DNA from: Pachypanchax playfairii
Taxonomy: Eukaryota; Chordata; Actinopteri; Cyprinodontiformes; Aplocheilidae
Assembly: GCA_006937955.1 (NCBI GenBank)
Contig: SSNP01000029.1
Location: 4,272,336 to 4,336,335, forward strand
Direction of reading: 5' to 3'
DNA: 64,000 nucleotides
Each line of letters opens with the position of its first letter. Positions within the stretch are counted from its first letter, which is position 1. Positions 35,001 to 49,969 of the stretch are shown in pieces. Position numbers and translations under genes: made by a program. The notes beneath the pieces were generated by a model. That model was not told the origin of the DNA and searched no databases. It saw only the letters and a list, made by a program, of their open reading frames with translations.

Positions 35001-38000
35001 TGTATTGAGGTCATAATCTGAGACATTTTACAGAGGTCAGTCTTCCCATATAAAAATTACTGTTTCTCATTTCTTATCATAGTATTTTGTCCATTTATTA
35101 TGATTTCTACTTTTATTGTTGCTCTAACACTTACAAAATTGAAGCAATTAATCATTGTAGACACACCCATTATTACCATTAAGCTCTTCCATGTGGTGAC
35201 CTGAGTCAGCATAAATCAACACAAGTCCATGTAAATCCTTTCAGTATTAATAAGTACTCTTACACTATAGCTCTGAAACTGGGGGATTTCCTCAGAGCTA
35301 AGACAAAACAACTGTTATACTGTTAAAGTTCAGTAACAATTTGAAAGTATTCCTCACATTCGCTTTACTGATTTATTGTTTTCTTCTAAAATAAATGTTT
35401 TCTCTCAGCTAAGTGGAACACGAATGCTGTCTGACTTGATGCTGTAAACACACATTCCTTAAGCTGGGAGTTGTTGTTGTGTTGCCTTTCATTGATGCAG
35501 GAATTTGAGAAACTGCTGAGGTGTGAAGAGATATTCATGAAAGTACCTGCTGCAGACACACGCTCACACATCATCTTAGTCTGGTCTGTAATGGAGCCGA
35601 CCTCCATGTGGAAGGAACCGAAAGGTTCAGTCATTCTGGACAAGGAGCTCGCTCCACTGTCTGTACTTGTTTTATTTTTTTTATATATGTGAAGTAAATG
35701 ATATTTTGCACTTTTCACATTGTGATGTACTTCAGTCATGCATCATGGCCAAACTCAATCCCAAATCAGTTCATTTTTTTTTCCATTCTGCCTTTTATCT
35801 TATCTTCACTCACCTCCAGTTTTCCTTCCTTGAATGATTTCAACATGTTCTGCCACTCAGCTGTTCTTTTCTTTACACACAACTCTCGATTAACTCATTG
35901 AGAACGTTTAAGTGCAAAAACATTTCAAATAGATCCCAGATTTGGTCACACTTTAATGTTTGTAATCTCCGACCAGGCCTACAGGTGTATAAACCTTCTT
36001 CTTTTCCCTTTAAACTTTCTTTTACCCTCACGCCCTTCATTTCTTTTTTTTTTCCCCTAGTCAGATTAAAATCCTGCCACTTAATGTGTCTTTTATCCTG
36101 GTGCACTTACTCACGTTTATTACTTTTGACCTCTGAATAGAAACCTTAATTGCAGCTTGAGCTTTTGACCATGTCATTTTTTGACAGCGTGCAGCTGATT
36201 GAGCTGCCCTGTTATCACACCTGTCTAAAAGATAAAACGAAAGGATAATAGAAAACCTCAGCAGGATGTATGTCCTATTCACTGCTGTTTAATAGATTTC
36301 AGCATCTCTTTATTTTCTTCTATTACTGTTTTTAGGATTAGATTCCTGATTTTTTTTTTTGCTGACTGTGTAATGAGAGGAAAGGGCAGATCACTGTGAG
36401 AGTACAGAAGGCAGGTGAGACATAGCGGTAGGAAGAAAGGATGCTACGGAAAGGCAGATTATGTGGAGGAAGGCAGGTCCCTTGAGCACAGCGTTGGATG
36501 GAAGCTGGGAGAACAGGCACATGAACATGAGTTCAGGAACATGCATGAATACATAAAACTCACTTTCTGTTGTTTCTGTACTTTAAATGAGCTTGTTTGA
36601 GGGAGTTGCTGTAACATACACTGGATATTCTTTAATGTCCATGTTTTATGTAGATTCTTTTAAAGGATATAAACATTGAAAGTATGAAGAAATATCCAAT
36701 GAATACAACAGCTCTGATTAATATTCTTGATGATTGAGTCTCTGCATAATTTCCATCATGACAGTATAAACAAATCTGCATGGGATAGCATTTAACACAC
36801 ACATACACTTTTTGTAATATGTGTTATGAGCCACATGAAGATTTGGTGTGTTCTTCCAATAAAAACACACTCCCAATCAAATAAAACACTGCAGAAACTA
36901 CACAAGGGATGCATAATATTACAATGTTTAGTGGTCACAACTCATTTTAAAATGCAGATCTCTGACAGGATCCAGCTGGTTCGGAAAACGTCTGCAGCTG
37001 CTCCGATTCTGAAAAGCTGTGGCTGGATGTGGCTATTGTTTGGATTTTGGCTGTGTCTAAAAGGTGTTGTGGATATTTTATCATTTGTACCTGTAGTGCT
37101 TTTTAGAAGAAGTGTTTAAATGATGCAGACATCATTGTAGATACACAACTGCTGCTGCGTGAAGTCGTTGTTTCCCCTGTTAAAATCCAACTGGCACAGC
37201 CATAATTATAACAACTAAAGCACCAACATGGTTACAATCACAGATCAGAGCTGAGTCATAACTAGAGGCACAGCTGAAGGTACTTCAAATGAACAGCAGA
37301 TTACCAAATAATGCATGTTACTCTGTCATATAACGGCTCAGCCGCTCACTATGGATCTGAAGATATATTAATTTTAATGTGTGGTAAAATTTCAAATCAT
37401 AGAGAAAACCAAATCGCATATACGAAAATCTCAATATGAGATTGAAAAGATAAGGATGAATTAAGAAAGACACCAAACACATTTTTACAGTTTACTTTCA
37501 AATTGATCTGTTAACTGATTTAACATGTGAACAGCATCTCCTCTCTGTGTATTTGTACAGCCTGAGTTCTTGCAGGGAGTCGGATCAGATAACCCACTGT
37601 TTCATATAAACCAGAGTGATCCGTTTGCCAGTCTGTGCTTCACTGCTGGTAATATCCAGCAAGTAGGCAAATATACACAAGATTTACCGTGTTGATGGGG
37701 GAGTTAACATGTTGTAGCACAAGATTAGGTTGCTGGGTCAAGAGAGACGAGGGATGCGTTGGGAGTTTAAATGCTGGCTGCCATGTTGCAGCCAGTTGTG
37801 GCTCTTATTTTCTAAATTGGAAACCAGGTTTTGCACATGAAGAGAAGAACTCTTCTAATGATTAACATGAAGTGTTATAATGGAGCTTTCCTACTTAGCA
37901 GAATTAATTTCCCTTGTCACAAGCAGGGAGAAAACCTAATTCTATAATCAGCACAAACACACAGATACACATCTTTTTACCAAACATCCGGCTCCTGGGA

Positions 38001-41000
38001 AAACATGTGTGTTTCTCTGTTGCTATGGAGCCATCTGTGTTTCTGTCACTGCTGTTTTTGTCTTTCAAATTGCGTAGCGGTAACCCGACTGTCTAGTAGC
38101 ATAATTTCTACTCAGTTCAGCTGCAGCAGGTCAAGCTCAATGGTTGCAAGCTCACTTTGTTTGAATTTTTCTCGGTGAACGTCCACAGATGACCCTCTAA
38201 TCCATCTTTCTGCTACAGCACCAGATGCAGGGTCAAACATTTGGTGGCAGAATTTTCTGCACGAGGACCTGCTAAATGAGTCACATGCTAATTACTGGTT
38301 AATTGGTGCTTTGAGTAAGGTAAAAACAAATCTTAATAAACAAAGAGGTTTCAATTTGTTCTCTGTTCATAATGGAGATTTAATCATTGTCCTCACAATA
38401 ATGCAACTTGTTACTTGGTGCTTTTTTAAAATGTGCACAATCTCCTACATGTTTCTTTTGCAATGAAAAACTCTACTAAGGAAATGAACTGTTAAACTAT
38501 TTCCACATCTATCAAATGTTTTGCACTATAATACGTGATGTGCAGTTTATTTTAACAGGCTGATTTCTAAAGCTGAATTTCAAAACGATGGTCAGTGATT
38601 CTTAAAAGCAGTTGATGAAAGATCTAAAATGTATTCACAATAAGAAAAATCACGTTTCTCTTTACTGATATAATGATAAAAGAGTTTATTAATTTGTTTG
38701 TTGAGCACAATCTGAACTGACTTGTTTCAAAAAAGACCCCTAAAGGAGTTTGACAGACTGTTTTAAACAAATAATATTGACCTAAAATATAATTTGTCTT
38801 TGAATTGTATTCATTAAAAACTATTTTCAAACAAAAGATGTGATGCTAGTTCTATGGTAATCTCATGAATGGAGCGTTTTCAGTTTTTGAAATACCTTTA
38901 GCCACTGATATCATGTGATTAGGGAGCATCTGGATTCTTCTATTTTAAACTTTACTGTTAAATTGTTATTCCATGTCACCAGTTTTTAAACACAGTTACT
39001 ATAAACTGCCGTCCGATTGGTCAGTTTCTTTATATATTGAATTTCACCTGGTGTTTTGAAACCAGTGTGAGAAATGTTCAGACCTGTAATAGCAAGATCC
39101 AACGGATATAATCTCCCTGATTTGCCCTTCAATGAGCTCCTCTTCCCATCTAAATGAGATTACACTCCTCACACTCATAAACTCTGCTTACAAATCTGAA
39201 GCTATATTGCATTTCAGTTGAAGCACTGTTCTTCTGCATCCTGTGCCTTCTTTTCATTAAGTCCATCCCTAGTTCCACAAATACCTCTTCATCTTGACAG
39301 TGCATTAATCATTACCACTCACTCTCTATCACATCTTGTTTCTTTTCCTGGAACACACACAAAAAAAACCCCAAAAAACATGATTCTTACATCATCTTTG
39401 TCATCGTTGTGGGTGTCCCTGGTAACGGCGTGTCATTGAGAATCCACGCTTTCAACTTTCAAACTTAGAAATGACAAAGAGAATGCAGTTTCTGCAAATG
39501 CTGCATGTGGTTTGTGTTTCAGATCATTGATTTTCACTTTAATGTCACAAACAACTGGTGTTTTTTTTTCATAAACCAGCAGTAAGTTTGTTGATTTCAG
39601 GAAAAACAAGAGCTTTATTTAAGAACTAAAGCTGTGTGAGGGCGCTGGGTGTGATAACTGATTTCCAGAGAGTTATTGTGCAATAGTTGTCTCTTTTTAC
39701 CACAGTATTTAATAAATCCAATCGTTTAGATGAATTAGAAACAAACTGATAGAGATAAAGTTACAATGTTGAGTCAGATCTCTAAAGTAGACGAGAGTAG
39801 GAGAAGGAAAATATTGTATTGCTCTTACATAAAAAGATGGGAAGAAGAAAATGGACAATTGGAGAATGTTTAGAGAAATGGAGTATTTCATGAAGCACTT
39901 CTCTGGTCATGTTGAGCTCGGAGTGCTTTTTGATTACATGGCACATTGCTCATTCAGTCTTCACCAGGATACACAGTACTTTTCTTCTTCTTCCACACAA
40001 TTGAAGACTGATAAAAGCATCAGATGCAAAGTGTTTCGTTTTCTTGTCTTGCCTAAAGACTCTGACATGTAATTTGAAATCCAGGGATTGAAGTACAAAC
40101 CTGATAATTGACTATTTCTCTTCTTTTTGAGTTTCTTGAGTCAAAGTCACCTCAAAAGGAACCTAAACCCGATCCTAGAGGCTCCGAGGGCTTTCTGCTC
40201 CTTGAGACCAAAACATTTCACTTTAAAGCAAAGAGACTCTAAAATCTGTTAATTCATTTTCAGAAAACATTTTATTGCCGCAACAACTGCTGTAATGTAA
40301 TGTTTGAATTTCTTTAGTAAGAACAAAAGATAAATGAATGAATGAATCAAATGCGGATCCTCCCTTAGCTGCTGTTCACTTATCATGCATGTTGAGTGTT
40401 TATCTTAAACGACTCACTGATAGTGGTTGTTGTAGAGTATTTCTACCATTCACATTGCAGATTCAAGTAAAGGGCCATGACTTAAGTGTAGGAGGACAGG
40501 ATAAGGATAGGACTCTGTAGTTTTATCAAAGTGGATATTTCCTGCATTCACACCCAGCTTGTACATTTGCATGAGCATGCATCAGCATGTGTGTCACTTC
40601 TTTAGTTTTCTCTCTCACATTTTTCTCAGGTGGGTGTATTTATACCTGCAGGGAAATCCATCACACCACTTAATTCAGCCAAGTACTTACCTCCTTACAG
40701 TCATTTCTTCACCTGCAAACAATTTGTTTTTCTCATGGTGTTACAGAGCCATCAGTCATCAAGCCCTGCGTTGACCCACTGAACACACAGGTGGCTCCGT
40801 GAATGAATTACAGAAAATGTGAGAAATACAAAAATAAGGCTAGTTTTTTTTTTTTTTTTTTCACTGTTCACAACAGTAGGATGTGTGTTCATGAGGTAGC
40901 CTCCAGACACCATCAGACCTGCGCCTTTTAAAATTTTCTTTGAATGATTCAGACACAATGAAGGTGCTTTACAGCAACCTACAAGCAGCTGAGATGTGGA

Positions 41001-43009
41001 TTGATGCAGCACACTGTAATCTCAACATATCAGTGCGTTGGGAGTTTTGTCTGTATTACGAACCCCTCTGAATGCTGTGGGCGACATCACCTTGAACAAC
41101 TACGCAGTGGGTACATTTGTTACATAATAGGCAAACACACAGCATTTGCACAAACAAAATAAAACGGCAAATGAAATCAGGGAGGGCAGATAGATGGAGA
41201 GAGCCATTATTCCAGCTGCAGGCGGACCCAGATATGCCAGGGATACAGGCACAGTATTAAATTAACTCTGGATTTGATTTGTCTGATAGACTTAAAGGTT
41301 TCCTCTTGGATATGTTTAATGTCACAGTGGTTTAGCAGTTTTGACATCAGTGCCACTACTACAGCAGTGTGTTGCATGAGTTTGGTTCATTTTGGATGTT
41401 GCTGCCTGGTTGTAGAACTTCTTTTTCTTCTTTTCCTAACAAAATATCATAAAGACAGTTTTTTTTATGTGTGGTCATAAGATAATATGAAAGAGATGAG
41501 TTCAGTTAGCTTACATAAGGAATGTGTCAGAGTACATTTATTTTGTGCATTGCTACAGTTTAATATTCAAGGCTTTGCAGGAGCTTGTGTCAATTTTGAC
41601 AAAAAATATACAATTGATATTAAACAGCGTCTTAGATTAGAAATGCTCAGCAAACAAGGATGTTTGAATAGAAAGATGTTGGCAAGTGACATAATGAAAA
41701 ATGCGAGATTAAAGATTTTGGAAATGTAACTGAAGGTTATTAAAAGGTCCAAATATGATGTTTATTATTTGAGCTTTTGTGTGTTTTTTTAATGCACAAA
41801 GAAATCAAACGTGAGTTTGTGTGGACTGAATTTCCTCACAAAAAATAGGAGATTTTCATATTATCACATCTAATTATCAGCTTGTAATTTTCTCACATTT
41901 TCAGTAGGAGTAAAAGCGTCTGTGTTCATCTTAAGCAACATCTAAACTTTTAGTGTTGATTACACATCTAATCAGTGTTTTTGTTGTCAGAACAAACATA
42001 ATGAGTGACAAACATCAGTCAGCATATTTTTAGATCCCTAAAAACAATCTTTTGGTGAACAATTCTCCCCACAGTAAGTGGCCTTCAGGGGGATTGTCAT
42101 GTGTATCATTAAATGCTGACAAACTGCCCACAGCACGTCATCTCAATGCAACAAGACAGCTGAGACGTGCCTCCCTTGCACATCATTTAGCAAAAGTCAT
42201 TCGCCAGCAATGATAAGGCCTGCTGCTGAATGACCAGAATGAATAGTTAACAGTGGCTTCAACCTTATTACAAGGACAAACCAGCACAGTGGAAGGTTGA
42301 TATGTCTGGCACGGCCCCACTTTGAATAGCGAGGGGAATAAGGCTTAATGCTTTTCCCTGAGTGGATATTGGCTTGTACGGGACACCGACCTGTGAAATG
42401 AATATTTTTGTGAGATGTGAGATTTGTTTTAAAAAAATACAAAGAAAGTGTCTGAATTTCCATCTGACTGAGAACCACCTGACGCTAGAGAATGGTTGTA
42501 TTGTACATTTGGGATGTGAAGAGCTTGAAGATGGATACAGTACAACCTGAGAAAAGCAAAAAATAAGGGATCGAGGAGGAAAGTAGAAGATGAAAAAAGG
42601 CAAAGAAAGATAAAAGTGGAAGAATAAAAAAGGTGGTTGTTCATGCAGATAATATAAAAACCGAGAAGATCACTGACTAAATCGGGGTTTAAATTGGTGT
42701 TTGATCTTAGCAAACATTTTAAATCATTTATTAAGTGTGTTGATTGCTGTTTCTATTTAATTAGATTGTTCAGTCTCCAAACTTCTTAAAGAGGTAATTT
42801 CACACAAATTTCAGGACTTTGTGGTTATTTCTTAAGTATTAACCTGTAATATGAAACATTTTATATCTAAATAACGTTAGGAAACACTGATAAACAGACC
42901 TTTCAATCTGTCTGCATGAAGATTTGTCCGGCTTCGGGCTGCAACTCATTAATATTCATTATGCAAAATTGCTGGACTCAGACTGGCTAACAAACTAGCC
43001 TATGAGAGC

Positions 43010-43279
43010 AAGGCTTACTGTTTCCTGCCCCGCTGCGCATGGCAACAGCACATGTAGTCTCTTCTAGTTGATATGTGTTTATGCTACAGCATTTAACCAG
43101 CAGCATGCTAGGCGTGGTTTCAACTGCGCGAGCTGATGAATACTAACGAACAAAGGAGTTGTGACGAAACACATACAGGCCGTTCGGATTCGGGAGAAAT
43201 CGGGTGTTATCGCCACCTGCGTAGTTTGAGAGATTAAAATTGAAAGAGAAGTTGTTGACCTGTTTTCACACCCACTAAG
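43010..43279 (+). promoter_or_regulatory. CpG-rich patch ending at a consensus splice donor (possible internal first exon)
   Basis: About 250 bp with well over ten CpGs inside an otherwise CpG-poor intron, ending at AAG/GTAAGA (donor at 43280). This is what an alternative dlgap2 promoter with a first exon would look like. It could equally be a dispersed repeat with CpGs. No coding frame was identified. Confidence 0.3.
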
Positions 43280-44495
43280 GTAAGAACACCTGTGGAGCTA
43301 AAATATTCAACAGAAACCTCAGGGCTTCTTTAAGTTCCTACTTTTATTTATAATTTCTTTTACAAACACATTAATAAATATGCTTTTTTAAAAGATTATC
43401 AAACACATATAAATTATGTAAGAATAAAATACTGGAAATAAGTGAAATGTGTTAATGTGAATAATATGACATATAGTTTAAAAAGTGCTGTAAAATCTGA
43501 GTCTAACAAATGTCATCAGTAAATCAGGATTTGGGATTTAAGTGGCAGTTTCATTAAAACATGACATGACAACCAGTTCCTTCATTTTGTCTTGTTGCTG
43601 ATTGAGACTGGAAACAGTATTGTCATTTTGCATGTGCTTTTTGCTGAAGGAGGGAAAGATTTTTTTTTTTCTCAACAGGCTCATAAATTATCGCTCTACC
43701 TGCTTGCACACTAAGAATCTGGGATGGCTGTTCAACTACCTCTCTTGCCCACAGCTATAGATCTAGATTGACAGCCTCTCCATCCTGTCTGCCACTGTTA
43801 GTCATTGAAGCTTTTGGCTTGCTGGTAAGAAGCTCTGCCAAGCGACCTTGAGCCCTGCTGGGGCAGAAAGACTCTAACTAAAAGCTGTTCCCTTGTTGTG
43901 GCAAGTATGAGAGTTAAATGCAGGAGGAACTGATTGATGGCTAAATACCCCCCATTTTCTGGTATATTTTTTGCAACAAAAGCATGATTTTGACATGTAC
44001 TTTCACAAGGATGTCAGATATTCATACTCTTGGATGTGGACATGTTGTTTAAAGTTAATGGGAATCATGTTTCTTTTTTTGTTGTAAGGATAATAGTCAT
44101 GTTTGCACTGTGTCAGATTGTTGTCTGAGTGCCAGACAGAGACACAAAGAGAAAACAAACCAATTTTGTCAGCGATAATATCGTCACAGTGGTGAAAATG
44201 TCTTCGGATGGGGTTCCTAATGTTGTCAGTTTAATAGTTTATCTCCAGTGTCCACTACAGAGCGAGGAAGGGGGGAAATGTATTACATGTCATGGAAGAG
44301 AGAAAGGAGATGCAATAGTCTGTTTGAAAACAAAAGCCTCTCGCTATATTTCTCCTTCTCCTCTGTTTGTCCCCATTACTCTTCATTTGTTGAGGTAAAC
44401 TCTCAATAAAGGAGGATACAAGGATCCTGACTCCAGTCCCAGATTTTTGCTCCTGCCACGCTGTCGGAACCAGCAGCAGTAAATGCCTGTTTTGC

Positions 44496-44541
<46 letters not shown>
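44496..44541. repeat. (CT)n microsatellite
   Basis: CT array with one CG interruption, read directly. Confidence 0.9.
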
Positions 44542-44546
<5 letters not shown>

Positions 44547-47500
44547 CCTGTTTTGCTGTGCGCTACTTAGCTCTGCTGCAGTGGATCATCCTCACGGTGC
44601 GCTCACAACTCATCTCAGTGGAGAAGAGGAGACCTGAGATTATCTTTCTGTCATTTCACACCTTTATTTCCCTCTTTTAGCCATAATCCCTTTGCCATTC
44701 ATCATCATTTCATCAGATTGTCTGGATAAATGTGAGAGAAAAGTCGTAGGATAGATGAGGCAGCTGCAAAAGTCTTCAGTCCCACATCTTTTGCACATAT
44801 GACTGTAATCTTCTGCTGACACTGGATGATCTTGTGCTCTTAGATGGTTCGTTCTGTTAGAATCTATGTAAGGTAAGTTTTTTGTCCTGATGTTTTCATT
44901 CTATATTTAATATGGATCAATGAAGAGCAACTTTTACCTGTTTCTACCTAAAATGAGTTGATATATATTTAATAAGTGAAGGCTGTTTTGATAGAAGCAA
45001 AGTTCAAATGGTAAAACCTGACATGCAACTATAGGTCTGTGTCTGTACTTGTGCTTTTGAGCTTCTATCTTACCAAAGTGCTCTACAATAAATCCTTTTC
45101 TGCTGCAGCAGTACTAGCTCTTTTAAAGCAGCTGTGTTTACCTTTTGTTCTTTAACATTGTTTGCATGTTCTATAGACTGTCATTAGTGATCCAATTTTA
45201 ACTGGTCAACAGGGAGTGGTACTGGCTCAATTGATGTGTGATTTCTGAGTGAACAAGGGAATAAAAAGTGAAGCATAATTATTGATTTTAGTTTCTTTTA
45301 GAGGGAAACCCTTCATTGTCTCCTTAAAATGAAAACAATTCACCTGGGATGAGGGCTGTGAGGTTCAGTGACGGCTCTGAGCAGCGAGGGTACCACGCTG
45401 GAAGTGCGTGTGCTCGTGTGTTGGTGTGGGTGACTGTACGCGTAACATAAAAAAGTCGAGGAGTGGAGATCTGCGTGGGCAGTGTGTTGTTTTGTGAATG
45501 AAGAGCTTTGGTTCTGTTTTCATGAAAAAAGAACATGTGCACGAGTTTAAGCAGTTATTCATGTGTTTGTCGGTCATCTGTTCTGTGTCTGTGAGCACAC
45601 ACGTCAGCAGCACACACCCTCTTTTGGGAAACACTTGGGTACAGTGCAGTGCAGTGTTGGGTGGCTTTTTGTGATGACTACTACAAGCCCAGGTCCACAC
45701 GTTCCCCCCATCTGGTTTAAATCAGACTGTTTGGTGATGCACAGAGCTGCTGCAGTCAGTCAGAGAAGATGTTTGGATGTTCATATTCACTGCTGCACTG
45801 CAGACAGACTCTTTCCTACCAAAGAGGCGCCACTATACTCGCACACAGACAGCAGAGGCTTGATTTGAGAGGCTCCTCTTCTATCTGTTCATGCTATTTG
45901 AACAGATGGTTGTGATCCAATGCAACCTTCAGGAATCTGTGTGAAGTCCCTAGGTGCAGTGGAACCTGCATGTGGGAATCATCACCCATAGCAGACATTA
46001 ACATGCTAATGACTCTGGTCCTCTAGTTTTAGACTAAATAAACAAAGTTTAAGAGACACAAACAGGTAAATCAGTCTTTTCTGTACCTTCCATTCTAATT
46101 ATAGGACCTTGATTTTAATGGGATGTACTACAAGCATTCAGCTGTCTCTATCTGCAGTTCAGTCAGTACCCTGACATCATAAAATAATAAAAAGCCCAAA
46201 TATTGAATAACCTATTTGAACTAAATAGTATTATTTCCATCCCTAAAAGTGTTTATTGAGAAAAAAAAAAAGAGTGGATTAAATTGTCACATGCAGCTAC
46301 CATCGGGTGAATTCTCTCAGTATGTAGACAAAAAGTCACAAGTGTCAATGTGACCATGTGATGCCTCTTCAAGGTAACATGTGTAGAGAGATGCTGATAT
46401 CCATACTGATACTTTATTTATGTTATTCTTGCATTTTTATTAGCAAGTTTGCATCTGAATTGCCTGAGACAATAAATAAAGTTTTAGTTTATGGAACGCA
46501 AACAGAAAATTTGTGAAGCAGTTTTAAGGTTCTTGACTTTTGGTTCACTAAACTTCAAGTTACAGTGTTAGCGAATACGTTCTGCACTTTCCTCTAATTT
46601 AGCAGAGTCATTTGCTTAATGTTGTTTTGATTAGCACATTTGTTACAAAGGTAATAAACAAGCAGCGTCCCTGTCTAGCATAATGCTGAAGGTGTTAGAT
46701 GTTTACAGACTCACAGTGTTATTGTCTCGATGTTCAACATCTGGAACAGAACAGCAAATCAGCTGGATCATCATTCTATGGTCAGAAACAAATCCAGTGT
46801 CTGTTAGTGTAAAATTATATTTATTTTACAAGTAAATGGTTTTACTTCTTGTGTACTTCATCTACAGTACACCAAACCCATCTTTCATTAAGCTGCAGCA
46901 AATTAAACTCACTTACCATCGATTTGACCTAATCAAACAGTAAACTTGAGAAATCTAGTTTGACAGTAATCGCAAGGTCCTAAATTAACTTTTTTTTGTT
47001 CTTGTTCACTTGAGGACGAGCTGTGGCTTGAATTATCAACAAATGCACTGAATACATTTTGACATGATCCAAATAAAACTTTTCAGAGAGCAGTAACGTA
47101 TTATAGTATTCAGTCTGCCGTACACTTTATGATACATAAAATGAGTTAATTAATCAGTCAAATTAACAAAGAAACTTTTAAAAATTGCACATCGGTAAAT
47201 ATTAACAAAGGAATATGGAGTTATTGGTTTTTAAACTATTTTTTTTACTTTTTAGAAACCAGTTTTTCCTCATTCATTCCAACCAAAATTTATTAAAAAT
47301 CTGATTAATTGTTTCTTAAGTGGCAGATACAAACTGCTCTCTTCTGTTTGATAAATTATACCAAAGTGCTTTTTGAATGAACAAGTGTTTCCCTGATGGA
47401 GACTAAGAAATGGACAAATTAGCAGTTTAAAAAATGCACAGATGGATGAACCCATTGTTTCCCTTCTTGGCGGCTCATGTTGGAAATGTGGGAAAAGCAG

Positions 47501-48400
47501 CTCTTGATAGCAATATTAACAGAAGCTGAAACCTTCAAGCTCAAAAACAATGACAATGACATTCGTCTGGATAAACAAATAATAAAACAGTGACTTTATG
47601 GAAGAATCCCACGGCCTGTTATCTATCTGTCTCAACATGGAGCGGGAGCAAGTGATTAGAAAGATGCCATCTGCATATTGTTCTAGTGTTTCATCTTTTT
47701 CTGTGTATTTTGTTTTATAATAAAAGCAGAAAACTTAAATGGTGCTTGCAGGTTCACAATTTAAATCAAGCAAATGAGTGAATTTCTCAACAGATGCTGC
47801 TGATTCTTTTTACACTTTGTTCCAGTTCAGGAGAACTGAAACAAGGTACAAGAGATGCAGATAGACTGCATCCTCCCAGCTTCCCAGCATGTGCAGCTTC
47901 AGGGAACTTAAAGACATTTTTTTACAGAGGATTTAACTGATCATCATTTCTTAATCTGATCTGAAAAAGAACTGTAGCAAGGTCTTGATTTGTGAGTCCT
48001 TCAGTGTAGTTCTATGCCAGTGTGTAGATGATCAGCTACTGATGTGTGTTGAATGTTTGAATGGGGTTTGATCAGCTGTTAGTTCACAATCTGTCTGCTG
48101 GTATAATAGTTTTGATTTCAAGCTGAGCCCGAATGACTCTTTCAGCTCTTTTCTTTTGCGAGAGCTTGAAACCCACCAGCAGCAAACATACTGGCTGTCA
48201 CTGAACAGCTGTCTCTTCAGCGCGAGGGTTACCTCCTGATGGGAATCTTGAACTGAACCCAAAACAAGAGAAGAAAGCCTCGCCTTCTTCATGAGCTGCT
48301 TCATCCTCTTCCCTGAATCTTATTTTCAGTCTGTCACTCACAAGTACCTTCTTTATCTTACTGTTTTCTTATTTTTCCCTCTTTCTCCATCTCTGGCCAG

Positions 48401-48456
48401 TCAGCATGTTGCACCGCATCCTAAGCCACTGACACATCTTGATTTCCAAACAACAG
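48401..48456 (+). other. Exon-like 56-bp segment in dlgap2 intron 2
   Basis: It is preceded by a very strong polypyrimidine tract and CAG acceptor (48362-48400) and ends at CAG/GTAAAG. Joined to dlgap2 exon 2 (phase 1) it would stop after about 10 codons, so it cannot be a normal coding exon of that protein. It could be an untranslated exon of another 5' isoform, a poison exon, or chance. Confidence 0.3.
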
Positions 48457-49623
48457 GTAAAGCATTAAATCCAAATGGCTCATGCAGTGAAACAGAACAA
48501 CCTCTTTGAACAAGCTTCTTAAAAGTTACACTCGAATAAGTTGCTGCAGCTGTGGTGGTCCCTCCCCCCCCACCTTAACCACCTTAATCCCTTTGGTCAA
48601 GAGTCACTGGGTGATAAAACATTTGATGTTCTAGCAGCTTGGTCATGATAAAGTGAAAGTATTAGTGTGTATATTTTACACTGCAGAGGGATACGGAAGG
48701 ATTTACTGCAGGATGTAGATACTAGTATTAAAATCATTTTATTTTAAATCATCAGTTTGATACTAAAATACTGAAGATCTGTTTATGTGCTTGAATCTGA
48801 ATCAGAAATGACTTTACTTTTCCATCTTTAAAGAATTTTCTGTAAAGACAGTTAAAATGTACCAAATCCCTAAATGGCAAAATACATTAACAGTACATGC
48901 AGTTTTTGTTTCTTTTGACATTGAGTGGGCAAACTTTTTGATCAAAACAATCTGAAAACACAATGGTCAAGATTTAGGAACACGACTCAGTAAATAGATA
49001 AATAAATCAGATAAATAAGGCTCAAAACTCGAGTTGTATAGATTTATTAAGTTACTAATTTTAAGGCAACAAATTACTGCTGAAAAATCAGCAATTCATC
49101 CATTCAGCTGTCTGCTGACATTTATCAGCAGCCAGGTTGTGAAGATAACACTAGTTACCTCTTCCATCTCATCCAGAGGGACTGAGATAGGCCCAGTCCA
49201 GTCTACCAGCAGTAACTACCCCCATCCACTTATCAAGCTCCTGCTACATTCACAATGCAACATGACATCCTAACTTCCAAGGAAAAAAGAAAACATACTA
49301 AACAGTTTCTTATATATCATAATTTAGCTTTGAAGCTTCAGAATTATTAAAAAAAGCATTTCCAATTCATAAAAATACCCGTTTTGTATTTGTAAATTGA
49401 TGATGAGCTACATTAATACATTATTTAAATGTTGTTTCAAAGCTAAAAGAGTTCCTTTAAGATGTTAAGCTTTATTTTAGTTCAAACTTTTCTCTCCATA
49501 TGAATTTCTGAGTATGAAATGTAGTGAGTTTATAAAGTAACGAGGGGAAATACAGCATATTTCTATGCTCAGGTTTAAAATCCTGTGTTTGTTTGACACA
49601 CATCACAGGGCCTTGCTCCTGTT

Positions 49624-49637
49624 GTTGCCATGGAGAC
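49624..49637. promoter_or_regulatory. RFX X-box-like motif
   Basis: GTTGCCATGGAGAC, one mismatch from the RFX palindrome GTTGCCATGGCAAC over the 14 bases; intronic. Confidence 0.4.
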
Positions 49638-49947
49638 ACCATTAGGCAGTGGTACAGCAACGATTTTTGTATTTCTTTGCATAGCCCCATGCCAAGCCGT
49701 GCTGCTTTTTGGGGACTCACCCGTGCCAACTGGGTATGTGGGCGGATAGATGGATAGATGTGCATGTTTTAGTGACTGTGAGCAAGTGTGAGAGAAGAGA
49801 GGAAAATAATCAGAAGGATGTGGGACAAATTGTAAAAATGCACCAAAGAATTGGGGTAAAGAGTGATATAAACATGAATTAATGATGAATATGCGTGGGA
49901 CAGAAACACACATGGGTACACAGAGATCAGACCCACGCTGACAGTAT

Positions 49948-49969
49948 ACACACACACACACACACACAC
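49948..49969. repeat. Short (CA)n microsatellite
   Basis: About eleven AC units, read directly; it creates artefact ORFs on the minus strand. Confidence 0.9.

Noticed and set aside
35386..35739. 117-codon minus-strand ORF
   Set aside because: No recognisable motif; an overlapping plus-strand frame is equally open, and there is no splice context. Likely chance.
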